Counted from the first letter of the stretch, positions 27,137-35,234 are shown. The stretch is DNA of 64,000 nucleotides from Glutamicibacter halophytocola (GCF_001302565.1 NZ_CP012750.1:1674001-1738000); one strand, 5' to 3'. Notes: generated by a model from the letters alone, not told the origin. Program-made: numbers and translations.

Positions 27137-27248
27137 GGGCCGATCCTTTAGCTGGACTCAATATGCGGTGCCGGGCCGGGACCTTGCACGCATTGTCCCG
27201 CGAGCTGCCAGCGGCTTCGGTGCCCCGGCATAGCTCGCGCACCACCGC

Positions 27249-27292
27249 AAAAGCCCCTTGGCACGGTCCGCGGACGCACCGGGGCCAAGGGG
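27249..27292 (-). terminator. Terminator of the iron-siderophore binding protein gene
   Basis: Arms CCCCTTGGC and GCCAAGGGG with internal pairing between them, ending in GCTTTT on the minus strand, about 17 bases past the stop at 27309. Confidence 0.72.
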
Positions 27293-27308
27293 TTGCACGC
27301 CCGGAGGG

Positions 27309-28310
27309 CTAGGGCAGCTGCGGATCCACGTCGAAGTGCTTGGCGACCTGGGTGATCACTTCATTCGCTCCCTGGATCGATACCGAGGACAGGAAGATGG
27401 AGTCGTCGACCGGAACCACTTCGCCCTTCAGCTTCTTCCACAGCGGGTTGGAGGTGAACTTCTTCTCCTGGTCGCGCGAGGCATCGCCTTCAGCGCCTTC
27501 AGGGGACCAGGTGGACTGGAAAATGACACCCGCGTCGGCCTTGAGGATTTCCTCGGGCGAGAGCGGCACGAAGATGGATTCGGTGGTATCCGGCGAGCCT
27601 TCCGGGCGCGGGATGGCCATATCGGACATGATCTCGCCGATGAAGGAATCGCTGGAGTACAAGCGGGCGGTGTCTTCCCCGGCAAATCGCACCAGGGAGT
27701 AGGTGGCAGCGGCGTCCTTGGCGAGGATTTCCTTGCCGACCGCGGCGGCGCGTTCCTCGTAGCCGGCCACGGCCTCCTGAGCTTCCTGCTTCTTGCCCAG
27801 GGCCTCGCCGAGCAGGACCACGTTCTCCTTCCAGGTTGGCCCGGTGGATTCGGAGAAGATGGTCGGTGCGATCTTGTTCAGCTGGTCGTACATCGCGCCC
27901 TGGCGGACATCGGCGGAAATGATGACATCCGGTTCTGCGGCCAGCAGCTTTTCCAGGTCCGGCTCGGTGGTGGTTCCGATGTTGACCGCCTCGTCGGTCA
28001 GCTCGGAGACATCGCCGAGGTATTCCGGGAAGGGGCTGCCCGAGGAGCGGTATTCGGTGTAGGCGACCAATTCGGCGCCCAGCAGCATCGTGGCATCAAC
28101 ATAGGAAGGGTCCAGCGCGGCCACGCGCAGCGGGCGTTGTGGCAGTTCGGTCGTGCCGCGGAAGTGCTTGATGGTTGCCGGGAACTGCCCGTCGGCAGCC
28201 GCGTCGGTGGTGGCCGAGGCCTCGCTCGTGCTGGCGCCGCCGCAAGAACTCAGGGCCAGGGCAGCGGCGGCCAGGGCGGCGGTGAAGGGGAGAATTCGTC
28301 GAATGTGCAT
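27309..28310 (-). CDS. Iron-siderophore ABC transporter substrate-binding lipoprotein
   Basis: 333-residue extracellular binding lipoprotein of the FepB/FhuD class. A signal peptide ends in a lipobox (ALALSSCGG, Cys near residue 23). The mature part has the two-lobed pattern: RPLRVAALDPSYVDATMLLGA, EPDLEKLLAAEPDVIISA, a long connecting helix, then ATYSLVRFAGEDTARLYSSDSFIGEIM. It delivers ferric siderophore to the permeases encoded divergently at 28392-30547. An iron-box-like element lies in the shared 81-base promoter region, so repression by an IdeR/DtxR-type regulator when iron is plentiful is expected. Confidence 0.92.
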   Translation of the reverse strand: MHIRRILPFTAALAAAALALSSCGGASTSEASATTDAAADGQFPATIKHFRGTTELPQRPLRVAALDPSYVDATMLLGAELVAYTEYRSSGSPFPEYLGDVSELTDEAVNIGTTTEPDLEKLLAAEPDVIISADVRQGAMYDQLNKIAPTIFSESTGPTWKENVVLLGEALGKKQEAQEAVAGYEERAAAVGKEILAKDAAATYSLVRFAGEDTARLYSSDSFIGEIMSDMAIPRPEGSPDTTESIFVPLSPEEILKADAGVIFQSTWSPEGAEGDASRDQEKKFTSNPLWKKLKGEVVPVDDSIFLSSVSIQGANEVITQVAKHFDVDPQLP

Positions 28311-28367
28311 GCGAGTGCTTTCCGTGATGAAGATTTATTGATTGCGGCATTATGTAATTTTGCACCC

Positions 28368-28386
28368 AAAGGTTAGGCAAGGGTAA
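28368..28386. promoter_or_regulatory. IdeR/DtxR-type iron box in a divergent promoter
   Basis: The 19 bases match the actinobacterial iron-box consensus TTAGGTTAGGCTAACCTAA at about 14 positions, with an intact AGGTTAGGC left half and a weaker right half. It lies between the divergent binding-protein and permease genes. Confidence 0.6.
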
Positions 28387-28391
28387 GCTCA

Positions 28392-29486
28392 ATGCGCAGG
28401 TTGAACAGTAGCATGGCCCAGGCCACTGCGGTCAACCCCGCACGACATAAACCCGCATCCCTGCCACATGACGAAGAGCGCCGAGCCATTCCACGAACCA
28501 CATTGCGCACCGCCAGCCTGCTGGCCTTGGCCCTGGGGCTGTTCGCCGCCGTCTCAGTGAGCCTCTGGGTCGGAAGCAGCACGTCCACTCCGGCTGAACT
28601 GGGCCATGCCCTTTTTGCGCCCGACGGCTCAGTCAGCGACATCGCCATCCGCGAGATCCGCTGGCCGCGCACCGTCACCGCGCTGGCCGCCGGCGCCGCC
28701 CTGGGCATGGCCGGAACGCTGATCCAGGGGCACACCCGGAACCCGATCGCCGAGCCTGGCCTGCTGGGCATCAACCAGGGCGCGGCCCTGGCGATCGTGG
28801 CCGTTGCGGTCTTCACCGGCCCGCTGGCCCCGTGGACCCAAGCGGTGCTCGCCCTGGGCGGCGCCCTGCTGGCGGCCCTGGTCGTCTTCGGCATCGGGCG
28901 GGTGGACGGGCGGGGCAGCTCGCCGATCACCCTGGTGCTGGTTGGGGCCGCGGTCACCGCCCTGTGCGCGGCGGTGGTCTCGGCAATCGTGCTGCTCAGC
29001 GAGGCGGCGCTGGAAACCCTGCGCTTCTGGCAGGTCGGCTCCGTGGTCCAGGGCTACGATTCCTTCCTGGCGCTGTGGCCGCTGCTGGTTCTGGGCAGCG
29101 TGCTGGCCCTGGCCAACGCCCGCGGGCTGAACGCGCTGACCCTGGGCGAGGATTCGGCGCGAAGCCTCGGGGTCACCGCCGCGCGCGCCCGCACCCTTGG
29201 CCTGGCCGCCATCGTGGCGCTCTCCGGACTGGCGGTCACCCTGGCCGGGCCGATCGCGTTCCTCGGCCTGCTCGTCCCGCACGTGGCCCGCCGGATTTTC
29301 GGCGCCGACTACCGCTGGGTGATACCGGGCTCTGCGGCCTGCGGCGCGCTGCTGCTGTGCCTGGCCGATGTGATCGGACGGGTGCTGGCCCGCCCCGGCG
29401 AACTGCCGGTCGGCGTGGTGGTCGCACTGATCGGCGCCCCCTTCTTCATCTATGTGGCCCGGCGCCGCAAGGCGGTGTCCGTATGA
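28392..29486 (+). CDS. FecCD-family iron-siderophore permease 1
   Basis: 364-residue inner-membrane permease, about ten helices. FecCD hallmarks: WPRTVTALAAGAALGMAGTLIQGHTRNPIAEPGLLGINQGA near the front and GPIAFLGLLVPHVARRIFGADYRW, LADVIGRVLARPGELPVGVVVALIGAPFFIYV at the end. It pairs with the next permease as a heterodimer. The ATG at 28392 is only five bases after the iron box. An ATG at 28413 would also work, and neither has a clear ribosome-binding site, so leaderless translation is possible. The stop overlaps the next start (ATGA). Confidence 0.92.
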   Translation: MRRLNSSMAQATAVNPARHKPASLPHDEERRAIPRTTLRTASLLALALGLFAAVSVSLWVGSSTSTPAELGHALFAPDGSVSDIAIREIRWPRTVTALAAGAALGMAGTLIQGHTRNPIAEPGLLGINQGAALAIVAVAVFTGPLAPWTQAVLALGGALLAALVVFGIGRVDGRGSSPITLVLVGAAVTALCAAVVSAIVLLSEAALETLRFWQVGSVVQGYDSFLALWPLLVLGSVLALANARGLNALTLGEDSARSLGVTAARARTLGLAAIVALSGLAVTLAGPIAFLGLLVPHVARRIFGADYRWVIPGSAACGALLLCLADVIGRVLARPGELPVGVVVALIGAPFFIYVARRRKAVSV

Positions 29487-30547
29487 GCATCCGCCCATCC
29501 ATCCACCACGCTGCGCCGGCGGCCCGGCGCCGATCGCGGCGCGCCATGTCCACCGCGCTGGGCCTGCTGGCCGTGGCGCTCGGGGCGCTGTGCCTGCACC
29601 TGGCCATCGGCGGCACTCCGATCCCGATCCGCGATGTCATCGCCAGCCTGCTGGGCGCGGCCCCCGATCCGCGCACCGAACTGGCGGTGCTCGAATTCCG
29701 CCTGCCGCGCACGGTTGCCGCGGTGCTTGCCGGGGTGGCCTTCGGGGTTGCCGGGGCGCTGACCCAAACCGTGGCGCGCAATCCGCTGGCCAGCCCCGAC
29801 ATCCTCGGGGTCACCAACGGGGCCGCCCTGGGCGCGGTCAGCGTGCTGGCGCTGACCAGCCAGGTCGCCGGCCTGCCCGAATTCTTCCTGCGCCACGGGC
29901 TGGTGCTCGCGGCCACCGCCGGGGGACTGCTCGTCTCCGCCCTGGTGTTCGCCCTGGTCTGGCACAGTTCCCTGGAGAGCAACCGGCTGGTTCTGGTCGG
30001 GCTGGGATTCAGCGGATTGTGCGCCGCGGCCACCTCCTGGATGCTGACCCTGGGCGAGGTCTACAACGCGCAGCAGGCGCTGACCTGGCTGGCCGGAACG
30101 GTGAACGCCATCTCCTGGTCGGATCTGCTGCTCGCGCCGGTGGCCATCGTGCTCTGCGTGGCACTGGCCGGGATGCTGCACCAGCAGCGCCAGGTGCTGG
30201 CCCTGGATTCCGACACCGCCCGGGCGCTGGGCATGAACCTGGGGCGCGAGAGGGTGCTGATGCTGGGACTGGCGACGCTGCTGGCGATTGCGGGCACCGT
30301 CATCGCCGGGCCGCTGGCCTTCGTCGCGCTGGCCAGCGGCCATGCCTCCCGGCTCATCGCGCGCAGCACCATTCCCACGGTGCTGCACAGCGCGCTGATC
30401 GGCGCGATCTTCGTGCTGCTGGCCGATCTGGCCGCCGCCCGCAGCTTCCCGGTGGTCCTGCCGGCCGGCGTGGCCACCGCGGTCATCGGCGCGCCCTATC
30501 TGATCTTCCTGGTCCTACGCCAATCCCGGGTGCGCACCGCCAGCTAG
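29483..30547 (+). CDS. FecCD-family iron-siderophore permease 2
   Basis: 354-residue second permease. LPRTVAAVLAGVAFGVAGALTQTVARNPLASPDILGVTNGAALGAV marks the family. The coupling region reads GPLAFVALASGHASRLIA, where the more usual sequence is GPIAFVGLVVPHIAR. The Pro-His pair has become Gly-His, although the downstream LPAGVATAVIGAPYLIFL is normal. It overlaps permease 1 by four bases. No ATPase gene follows: the next gene is an HNH nuclease. The transporter must borrow an ATPase encoded elsewhere. Confidence 0.92.
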   Translation: MSIRPSIHHAAPAARRRSRRAMSTALGLLAVALGALCLHLAIGGTPIPIRDVIASLLGAAPDPRTELAVLEFRLPRTVAAVLAGVAFGVAGALTQTVARNPLASPDILGVTNGAALGAVSVLALTSQVAGLPEFFLRHGLVLAATAGGLLVSALVFALVWHSSLESNRLVLVGLGFSGLCAAATSWMLTLGEVYNAQQALTWLAGTVNAISWSDLLLAPVAIVLCVALAGMLHQQRQVLALDSDTARALGMNLGRERVLMLGLATLLAIAGTVIAGPLAFVALASGHASRLIARSTIPTVLHSALIGAIFVLLADLAAARSFPVVLPAGVATAVIGAPYLIFLVLRQSRVRTAS

Positions 30548-30625
30548 CGCGGCGCCGGATCGGCACTTTCCCACAGCCGGAATTTTTCTGTGCCCGATCT
30601 GTGCTCCGGCGCCCATCATGGGTCC

Positions 30626-32374
30626 ATGGGAATCCACCAGCTGGCCGGCACGCTCACCGCGTTGCGCCACACGATCACCGGGGGCCTGCCGCGCGGGGCG
30701 TGCGCGGTGCTCCTGGAAATCATGGCCGCCTGCTGCGCCCTGCTGGGGCAGCTCTCCGAAGCCCTGCGCTCCAGCGAAGACCCGCGCGCCGCAGCCGCCC
30801 ACGCCCGGCTCATCGAAACCCTCTTCCGCTACACCGTGCGCGAGCAGCTGCAGTGCGCCATCCACCTGGAATCCACCGCCGCCCACCTGCTGGCGGACGA
30901 CGATCTGGCCGCCGCCTGCGAGGGCACCACGGACTTCAGCCGTCCGGCCACAGTGCACTCGCAGCGCGCGCACTATCGCGGCACCGCTGATTTCCTTGCC
31001 AGCTGGCTGGGGCTGAACTTCCACGAAGCCGATCACCGCGTGTCCGACGCGCATCTGCTCATCGCCCGCCGGGCCATCGACGGCTCCACGATCGCCCCGC
31101 GCCTGGCCAAGCTGGCCCAGCTCTACACCGGCTCGCCGGTGCTCGACCCGCGCACCGTGGCCCGCGCCGCCCGCGCCCTGGATAAATTCGAACCGGCGGA
31201 CACCGCCTTCGAAGGCCTGCCGCTGGATGCCACCGCCACCCACGCCGACGGCCGCACCTTGGAGGAGCACATCGTCGAGCTGTTCCAGGAGCCGGACCTG
31301 GACACCGCCCAGTCCCGCGTTTCCGAGCTGATCGCCGCTGAACGCCTGGCCCGCAAAACCATCAAGTCCCCGCAGCCCGGCTTCTATCCGCGTGGCACCA
31401 TCGGGGAATGCGACCGCTACGAGCTTATCGTCGCTGGCGCCCAGCGCGAGGAAATACGGTCGGTGATAGGGCAAAGCGATAACCCGCGCACCGATGCCGG
31501 CAAATCGGCTCGCGGCGCCCAGGACTCGTCGGCGGCGCCGGAGGATCACACCGGCGACCACCCAGCCGACCGCCCTGCCGACCGCCCGAACGACCGCCCA
31601 GGCGAGCACCCAACCGCCCGGGACGACCTGTTCAGCAGTGATGAGCCCATGCCGCCCTGGGCCCAGGAACCTGCGGGGCAACCCCCGGAAGACCAGCAAA
31701 CCTCCTTGCCGCAGCGCGGGGAGCAAGAGCAAAACTTCGCTGATCCGGGTACCGCCGATACCGGGCAGCAGCAGCCTGGCGATGCCGGTCCGCTCGCGGA
31801 TTTGGAGGTACCGGTGCCCCAGCGCCGATTGAACGCGTTGATCGCCGCCCTGAAGAACCGTGGATCATCGCGCACCGGAAAAACAGTGGCCCCCAGAATT
31901 GCCATTCATATCAAGCTTGGCTCCCTGGCCGACCTGAAGAACCCGGACAACCTCACCTCCATTTCGGAGCACGGCGTCAAGCTGGCGCCGGCGGACACCG
32001 GCCAGCTGATCTGCCAAGGTGAAATCTTCCGGGTGATTTTCGGACCCGACGGGCAACCGCTGGATCTGGGCCGATCCGAGCGCTTCTTCACCGAAGCGAT
32101 GAAGCGCGCCATTTTTGCCCGCGATCGAGGCTGCATTGTTCCGGGGTGCACCGCAGGTCCTGAAATGCTCGAGTACCATCACGACACCTGGTGGGAGCAT
32201 GGCGGTGGCACTTGCACGCGCAACGGAAGCTGTTTGTGCCGCGCGCACCATCACGCCATTCACGCCAAGTTGCTGACCCTTGTATCGATGGGCGGATTGG
32301 CGCACATCATCCTGCCCAAGCACTTGGATCCGCTGCAGCGACCGCAGCGAAACCGGATCCATCTGGCCGCCTAG
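30626..32374 (+). CDS. DUF222 / HNH endonuclease domain protein
   Basis: 582-residue protein of the DUF222-HNH group that is present in many copies in Micrococcaceae genomes, often associated with mobile DNA. The N-terminal two thirds is helical DUF222. An insert at about residues 285-365 is low complexity, Pro/Asp/Gln-rich (DHPADRPADRPNDRPGEHPT). The C-terminal HNH domain shows RDRGCIVPGCTAGPEMLEYHH, then GSCLCRAHHHAIHAKLL with the two Cys pairs and catalytic His residues. Its role is unproven: nuclease or homing activity is inferred. The ATG at 30626 was chosen over a GTG at 30590. The accessory island begins just after it. Confidence 0.88.
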   Translation: MGIHQLAGTLTALRHTITGGLPRGACAVLLEIMAACCALLGQLSEALRSSEDPRAAAAHARLIETLFRYTVREQLQCAIHLESTAAHLLADDDLAAACEGTTDFSRPATVHSQRAHYRGTADFLASWLGLNFHEADHRVSDAHLLIARRAIDGSTIAPRLAKLAQLYTGSPVLDPRTVARAARALDKFEPADTAFEGLPLDATATHADGRTLEEHIVELFQEPDLDTAQSRVSELIAAERLARKTIKSPQPGFYPRGTIGECDRYELIVAGAQREEIRSVIGQSDNPRTDAGKSARGAQDSSAAPEDHTGDHPADRPADRPNDRPGEHPTARDDLFSSDEPMPPWAQEPAGQPPEDQQTSLPQRGEQEQNFADPGTADTGQQQPGDAGPLADLEVPVPQRRLNALIAALKNRGSSRTGKTVAPRIAIHIKLGSLADLKNPDNLTSISEHGVKLAPADTGQLICQGEIFRVIFGPDGQPLDLGRSERFFTEAMKRAIFARDRGCIVPGCTAGPEMLEYHHDTWWEHGGGTCTRNGSCLCRAHHHAIHAKLLTLVSMGGLAHIILPKHLDPLQRPQRNRIHLAA

Positions 32375-32713
32375 CTTGCTGGCTCCAAGCACGCTGCTGC
32401 GCCGGTCTACCGGTGCGCCAGATTCACCCGGCGCTGGAAAACCCCTTCAAGGGATCCGTACTGGCCGAAGGCGATCGACAAGGATCTGCTGAATAGGTCG
32501 CGCGACAGCCGGGCAGGTCGATTCCGGGTGGCTTTTCGTCGCGAGTCGGTGTCACAAGGTTCTGTTTTGATAACTTATGACAGCCTGGTAGAACCCTCCT
32601 GACTAGTCGAAAAGGCCAAATACCACCCTCCATGAGTGCCCGTGCAAGGGTGGAAAAGTGCCCCTGAGTGTCGGCTCTTGTTGATCCTCCACCACGAGCA
32701 GGGCACTAAGAAC
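32375..32713. other. Left flank of the accessory island, no gene
   Basis: No supported gene. The sequence turns AT-richer from about 32545, where GTCACAAGGTTCTGTTTTG lies in a loose dyad (GGTTCT at 32558, AGAACC at 32590, separated by an AT-rich centre). Such a layout is compatible with a recombination site or promoter, but no partner copy was found on the right side. A GTG at 32636 could extend the next frame upstream. Confidence 0.4.
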
Positions 32714-32893
32714 ATGGACGAGAAAGACAAGACACTGGCGAAGTTTGACCAGCTGGCGAAAGCTCGCAAAATAGTAAACCTGACAGTGCTGGAAACTTCC
32801 GGCGTAGATGTTTCGGCGCACGGCCAAATGGGGTGGATCGTAGCGAAAGCAGCAACCAATCCACATTCGCCCGAAGCCGTCCAAGCACGCTAG
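32714..32893 (+). CDS. Small island protein, frame ends at TAG but continues coding-like
   Basis: 59 residues, MDEKDKTLAKFDQLAKARK to NPHSPEAVQAR, with no recognised family. The charged helical style continues in the same frame after the TAG at 32891: 23 codons reading REHKARNKERLQQALARSGG lead straight into the ATG at 32963. This suggests one ~190-codon gene interrupted by an amber codon, either a nonsense mutation or readthrough. Codon use is less GC-biased than the core genes. The ribosome-binding site is weak (AGGGCA), and a GTG at 32636 is an alternative start. Confidence 0.5.
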   Translation: MDEKDKTLAKFDQLAKARKIVNLTVLETSGVDVSAHGQMGWIVAKAATNPHSPEAVQAR

Positions 32894-32962
32894 CGAGAAC
32901 ACAAAGCCCGGAATAAGGAACGACTGCAACAGGCACTGGCACGGAGCGGAGGAGCGCAGGAC

Positions 32963-33289
32963 ATGGCAGACCCAACCAAGGACTTCAAAGACGCTGTGAA
33001 GGCGCTCATGCTGGCGAAGAAGCTAACCCGCGCTCAGGCTATCGCTCAGCTCGCACACATGAAACCCGACATGGTGACCAAAGCTGAGAACGCACGACAG
33101 GCGAAGCTAGACAACGACCGCAAAGCAGCAGCCGTAGCCAAAGCCAGCGATCCCCGGACTGCACCGGAAAAGATTATGGCCAAAGCTAAAGAGTTCTTCG
33201 TGGAAGGCAGCGCAAAGTCGATTCCTGACGGTGTTGTCCTTGCGACCAAGCCCTACCCGGAACAAGGTGATGAAGCACTAGGCGAGTAG
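32963..33289 (+). CDS. Small Lys/Ala-rich island protein
   Basis: 108 residues, no recognised family: MADPTKDFKDAVKALMLAKK, a helical Lys/Ala/Asp-rich middle (NARQAKLDNDRKAAAVAKAS), and a more ordered end (FFVEGSAKSIPDGVVLATKPYPEQ). A GGAGGA at about 32946-32951 precedes the ATG by 11 bases, but those bases also read as codons of the frame from 32714. Its TAG at 33287 is again followed in frame by a coding-like stretch (VAEDFIQDCTPEP) to a TGA at 33329. It resembles small phage or plasmid cargo proteins in composition only. Confidence 0.55.
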   Translation: MADPTKDFKDAVKALMLAKKLTRAQAIAQLAHMKPDMVTKAENARQAKLDNDRKAAAVAKASDPRTAPEKIMAKAKEFFVEGSAKSIPDGVVLATKPYPEQGDEALGE

Positions 33290-33332
33290 GTAGCCGAAGA
33301 CTTTATCCAAGACTGCACGCCGGAGCCGTGAC

Positions 33333-33656
33333 TTGAAACAGTCCGCTAGCGAGTTACAGACAGCCCGAGACAACGCCTACTCAGCTTTGCTTCACCTTTA
33401 CACCTTCGCCGAGAATCGAGCAGTCCTGTGCGAGAGTGTGGCCGTTGAAGAAGGCAACCAGGCTGTTTCGAGTGGGCTGGAACGGCAAAGCAAACTTGGT
33501 TCCTGGTGGCCAGGGCATGTGGAAGTGGAAAGTAGCATCCACCACGCGTTACAGACGCACCGGGTTATTGGGCGCAACGCTTGGAGCAAAGTGGAGCTAC
33601 CGTTCCTAGAACGCAGGGTATCACCGCCGACAGGCGCTGAACGCTTCATCAAATAG
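33333..33656 (+). CDS. Small island protein with TTG start
   Basis: 107 residues from TTG at 33333, one base after the TGA that ends the preceding extended frame, so close coupling is likely. It opens MKQSASELQTARDNAYSALL and ends PPTGAERFIK. It has a His/Trp-containing middle and no recognised domain. After its TAG (33654-33656) the frame continues open for 79 codons, described separately. The TTG start has no good ribosome-binding site of its own. Confidence 0.45.
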   Translation: MKQSASELQTARDNAYSALLHLYTFAENRAVLCESVAVEEGNQAVSSGLERQSKLGSWWPGHVEVESSIHHALQTHRVIGRNAWSKVELPFLERRVSPPTGAERFIK

Positions 33657-33896
33657 GCTTCACGGTTGGTTACGCGCGCTTGGCAGGCCAACCGCGGACA
33701 CAAACTTGCAGGGAGCGTCTTGCGAGGAGGAGCGGGAATCTCAGCTCCTTCTGAACCAGCTACAAGCTCTCGGGAATGGAAGCCCAAGGCAAAAATTCCT
33801 AGGACTGATACCCCTAGGTGGAAGCCAAGAGGCATTGTTCCACTCTGGCAAACTGAGTCACCGCCCGTTTACGTTTCGGGCGGCGGCTCCACCTAA
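33657..33896 (+). other. In-frame continuation beyond a TAG, ending at TAA
   Basis: The same frame as 33333-33656 runs on without another stop for 79 codons: ASRLVTRAWQANRGHKLAGS, then basic Pro/Trp-rich text (EWKPKAKIPRTDTPRWKPRG) and a final PPVYVSGGGST before TAA. Only weak starts (a TTG at 33666) could open it independently. Either a gene was broken by a nonsense mutation or the TAG is read through. Confidence 0.4.
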
Positions 33897-33902
33897 GTGA
33901 GA

Positions 33903-34898
33903 TTAGCTGTAAGAACCTGCGTTGGCATCCAAGAAATTGCGGTTTTCATTTAGCGTCACCCCGGCAGCTTTCAGGGAATTAACCAGCATTTTCCGATCGT
34001 CCCAACCGTTGTTCAGGTTGATCCAGTTGATACCTTCAATGTCTGAGATGTTCCGGGTTTTCCCCCTGCGCACTAAAACAGTCCGGTTAGCGTCAATGCC
34101 CAAGGCCATGCCTGCTTCTAGGATTACATTTGGCCTTGCCTGACCCGTGACCTGCACTTCATCTGGACCGTCGTATGGACCGCTATATTCGGGTTTAAGA
34201 CGTGCCTCATCATCAGGGGTAAAGATGACAATGGCTGCTTGTGCATGATTCAAACCAGACTGAACTATTTGCAGGGTGGTTGGAGCCGAGAGATTAGTTA
34301 GATCGCGAGCTTCAGTCCAATCTAGAGGTGACACCTCGATATACCTCAAGAATTGTTCTAGTGTGCTTTTCGTTTCCATGTCTCGCCCGTGCACGATGAA
34401 CACTTTTCTGGGGTCTTTATTCTGCATTGTCTGCTGTTTCACGGACGTTAGAATATCGCCCCAGGGTTTCTGAGGTTCAGCCCAGGCGTATTTATCCGAA
34501 GGCTTAGGCTCGGAAAAATTAGGCTTGGCATGTGTATTCTGGGTGACTAGGTCAATGGAAGGTAGTTTAAAACCCTCCAAGCCAGCTGTGAAGCCCACTT
34601 CTAGGAGCTGATTTTTAAGCAGTTTGAATGAGGAGTTTTCTTTCCTTGAGTCTGATTTAGCGTCATGATAAAAAGCCTCATTGAGAATCTGCACTAGTTC
34701 CGCATCAGCAAGAGGCTTCCTGGATATTTTCTGAACCATTTCATTAGCTTTTTTAGCTTTGGTGGAATCAGATAAAGCTGAGTTGTCACCGAACCCCATC
34801 CAAATGTTGTCCAAGGCATCGTGTGAAATGTAGTCGTTGCTGCCAAGTGCTTGGGCAATTTTCGAGAGCATGTACTGGGTGAAAACTTTTAGGGCCAT
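33903..34898 (-). CDS. TIR-like nucleotide-binding domain protein, probable anti-phage effector
   Basis: 331 residues. Residues ~165-315 match the predicted nucleotide-binding TIR-like family related to CAP12/Pycsar TIR effectors: KVFIVHGRD (166-173), a long helix, DWTEA, AIVIFTPDDEA (222-232) and ARPNVILEAGMALG (254-267). Glu261 of NVILEAG is the expected catalytic Glu for NAD+ cleavage. Residues 1-110 are a separate helical domain resembling the N-terminal sensing domains of AbiJ-like proteins. It has no membrane segment or signal peptide. The ATG follows AGGAAG by seven bases. The gene is clearly AT-richer than its surroundings, pointing to transfer. No cyclase or partner gene is adjacent. 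Confidence 0.8.
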   Translation of the reverse strand: MALKVFTQYMLSKIAQALGSNDYISHDALDNIWMGFGDNSALSDSTKAKKANEMVQKISRKPLADAELVQILNEAFYHDAKSDSRKENSSFKLLKNQLLEVGFTAGLEGFKLPSIDLVTQNTHAKPNFSEPKPSDKYAWAEPQKPWGDILTSVKQQTMQNKDPRKVFIVHGRDMETKSTLEQFLRYIEVSPLDWTEARDLTNLSAPTTLQIVQSGLNHAQAAIVIFTPDDEARLKPEYSGPYDGPDEVQVTGQARPNVILEAGMALGIDANRTVLVRRGKTRNISDIEGINWINLNNGWDDRKMLVNSLKAAGVTLNENRNFLDANAGSYS

Positions 34899-35234
34899 TC
34901 CGTCTTCCTACGGTGCGTCTTGCGTGTTCTTGGTGTAAGTCCAACTGCGTATGTCAGGGAAATGATTTCTCTATAGCCATGATAAACGCGTTGTTCCACT
35001 GGGCGTGGTTGGTGTCCTGCCACGGTCGATTGGCAAAAGCGCACTTCGACAGAATGCGGGCCGAAACCGTGGCGCCAACCCTTGTCCAACGGTGAAGAAC
35101 AAGTTCAAGGCGTTGTTGAACCGGCAGTATCGCCAATGACCCGGAGACTCGCCGAGCCGAGGCTCGGTAACGCGGGCAGGCGCCGCTAAGCCGGCAAAGC
35201 CCAGCGGAAGCGGGCGCCAATGTAACCCCCGGAG
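34899..35234. other. Right flank of the accessory island
   Basis: About 335 bases holding the TIR gene promoter at the left. An inverted repeat GTTCAA-N7-TTGAAC lies at 35104-35122. GC content rises again near 35130. Two hairpin-forming stretches (around 35150-35166 and 35177-35218) sit just beyond the efeB stop and may end that operon, although they lack a T-run. A minus-strand frame across the region has no recognisable product. Confidence 0.4.

Noticed and set aside
28629..29498. Long minus-strand frames opposite the FecCD permeases, and plus-strand shifted frames across both permeases
   Set aside because: They are shadows of GC-rich membrane-protein genes: repetitive Gly/Arg/Gln-rich translations without motifs.
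32545..32600. Phage attachment site or tRNA-end insertion point at the left edge of the island
   Set aside because: No matching sequence was found at the right edge, and there is no tRNA gene or integrase in the window.
34954..35220. Minus-strand 88-codon frame upstream of the TIR-like gene
   Set aside because: No ribosome-binding site or family; it overlaps hairpins that probably end the efeB transcript.
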